The notes under the pieces were generated by a model, which was not told the origin of the DNA, ran no database searches, and saw nothing but the letters and a program-made list of their open reading frames with translations. Source: Echinostoma caproni (lineage: Eukaryota; Platyhelminthes; Trematoda; Plagiorchiida; Echinostomatidae). From it: a stretch of DNA of 64,000 nt. The stretch is taken from assembly GCA_900618425.1 (NCBI GenBank), contig UZAN01039375.1:41113-105112 (forward strand). Direction: 5' to 3'. Both the position numbers and the translations under genes were made by a program. Below are positions 63,413 to 64,000 of the stretch, piece by piece (position 1 is the stretch's first letter; each line of letters begins with the position of its first letter).

Positions 63413-64000
63413 CTAAAATGGTAACAAAGACTCATTTCTTTAGAAACGAAAAACTGTAACACAATATATCTGATTGATTGAGTAAAATAAGTGAGTGACA
63501 GCTTTTTAAAGTTACACATAATGGTCAAACCAATAAACAGTGATAAACCTAAAAGAGATAAACTTCGTAATCCCTTATTATCATTTCCACTAGATAGTAA
63601 AGTGAAATATTCATTAGGAGGGAGAAGAACAAAAATGAATGGATCATAGTTTGAGACGACAATTTGAGAGCCACTAACAGCTACTATTTAGGATAGATAA
63701 TGACTAGTTGCATTATTTTATGTGAAGTGTGTTGCTGGTCAAAACTGCATACAAGTATTTTGAGAAACATCTTTTACGTGCCATTCAACTTCTTGTAATA
63801 TGTAAGTTACTTAATTATCAATGATACAATAATCCTTATATGTATAATGCCAATACATAGGGTAACAGGAGCTCTCAAAATGGAAGTCTTCCTGATTATT
63901 TATCTTATCGGACAATCAAAAGCTGAAAAAATTATCAGGGTTGACCAAAGATTTGCCACCGTATTTTTATCGGGTCTAATTGAACGAGCGCACATTGGAC
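63413..64000. other. Upstream of the first detected micro-exon; nothing recognised
   Basis: No further micro-exon with good sites, ORF, RNA gene or repeat is seen. The gene probably continues beyond the window, because the first exon found is internal. Confidence 0.4.

Overview
The window looks like intronic DNA from a flatworm genome, most likely a digenean trematode. The evidence is AT-rich sequence, no long uninterrupted coding region, Penelope-like retroelement fragments, tRNA-derived SINEs carrying a hammerhead-ribozyme-like core (the design of the schistosome Sm-alpha SINE), and above all micro-exons of the kind known from schistosome micro-exon genes (MEGs). The species cannot be fixed from the sequence. 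Open reading frames of 60-190 codons occur on both strands, but none looks like a conserved gene apart from transposon fragments.

The main content is one very large micro-exon gene on the minus strand that crosses the whole window. I can place 59 complete micro-exons between 63412 and 3674, plus the first three bases of another at the left edge. Twenty-nine are 15 nt, twenty-nine are 12 nt and one is 18 nt. Each is bounded by a good AG acceptor and a GT donor (one GC donor). All have the same phase, with introns after the first base of a codon. The 15-nt and 12-nt exons alternate along almost the entire gene. About 0.8 kb of coding sequence is spread through 63 kb, with introns from about 95 bp to 3.7 kb.

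Decoded in that phase, the exons give an 18-residue repeat built from four exons (15+12+15+12 nt): class A (x-E-[YF]-x), class B ([YF]-[IV]-x), class A' ([LM]-x-x-x) and class B' (three polar residues). Split codons join them and mostly give K, E, D or Q. Among about 208 codons lying wholly inside exons there is no Pro, Gly or Trp, and only one Cys. This was not used to pick the exons. It points to a long charged alpha-helix with a hydrophobic strip repeating every 18 residues (five turns). Function is unknown; no start codon, signal peptide or stop lies in the window.

The introns hold mobile-element debris, none of it touching an exon: hammerhead SINEs at about 4.3-4.6, 12.2, 24.0-24.3, 36.1-36.3 and 56.0 kb; other tRNA-like repeats at about 19.1, 56.1, 59.2 and 61.6 kb; Penelope-like GIY-YIG fragments at about 10.0-10.6, 29.5-31.0 (a nested inverted pair), 38.9 and 51.0 kb; a decayed mariner-type transposase at 60.4-60.7 kb; a two-copy unclassified repeat at 10.8 and 62.0 kb; and several microsatellites. 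Three sites contain N (22113, 40576, 57235-57239), so this is a draft assembly.
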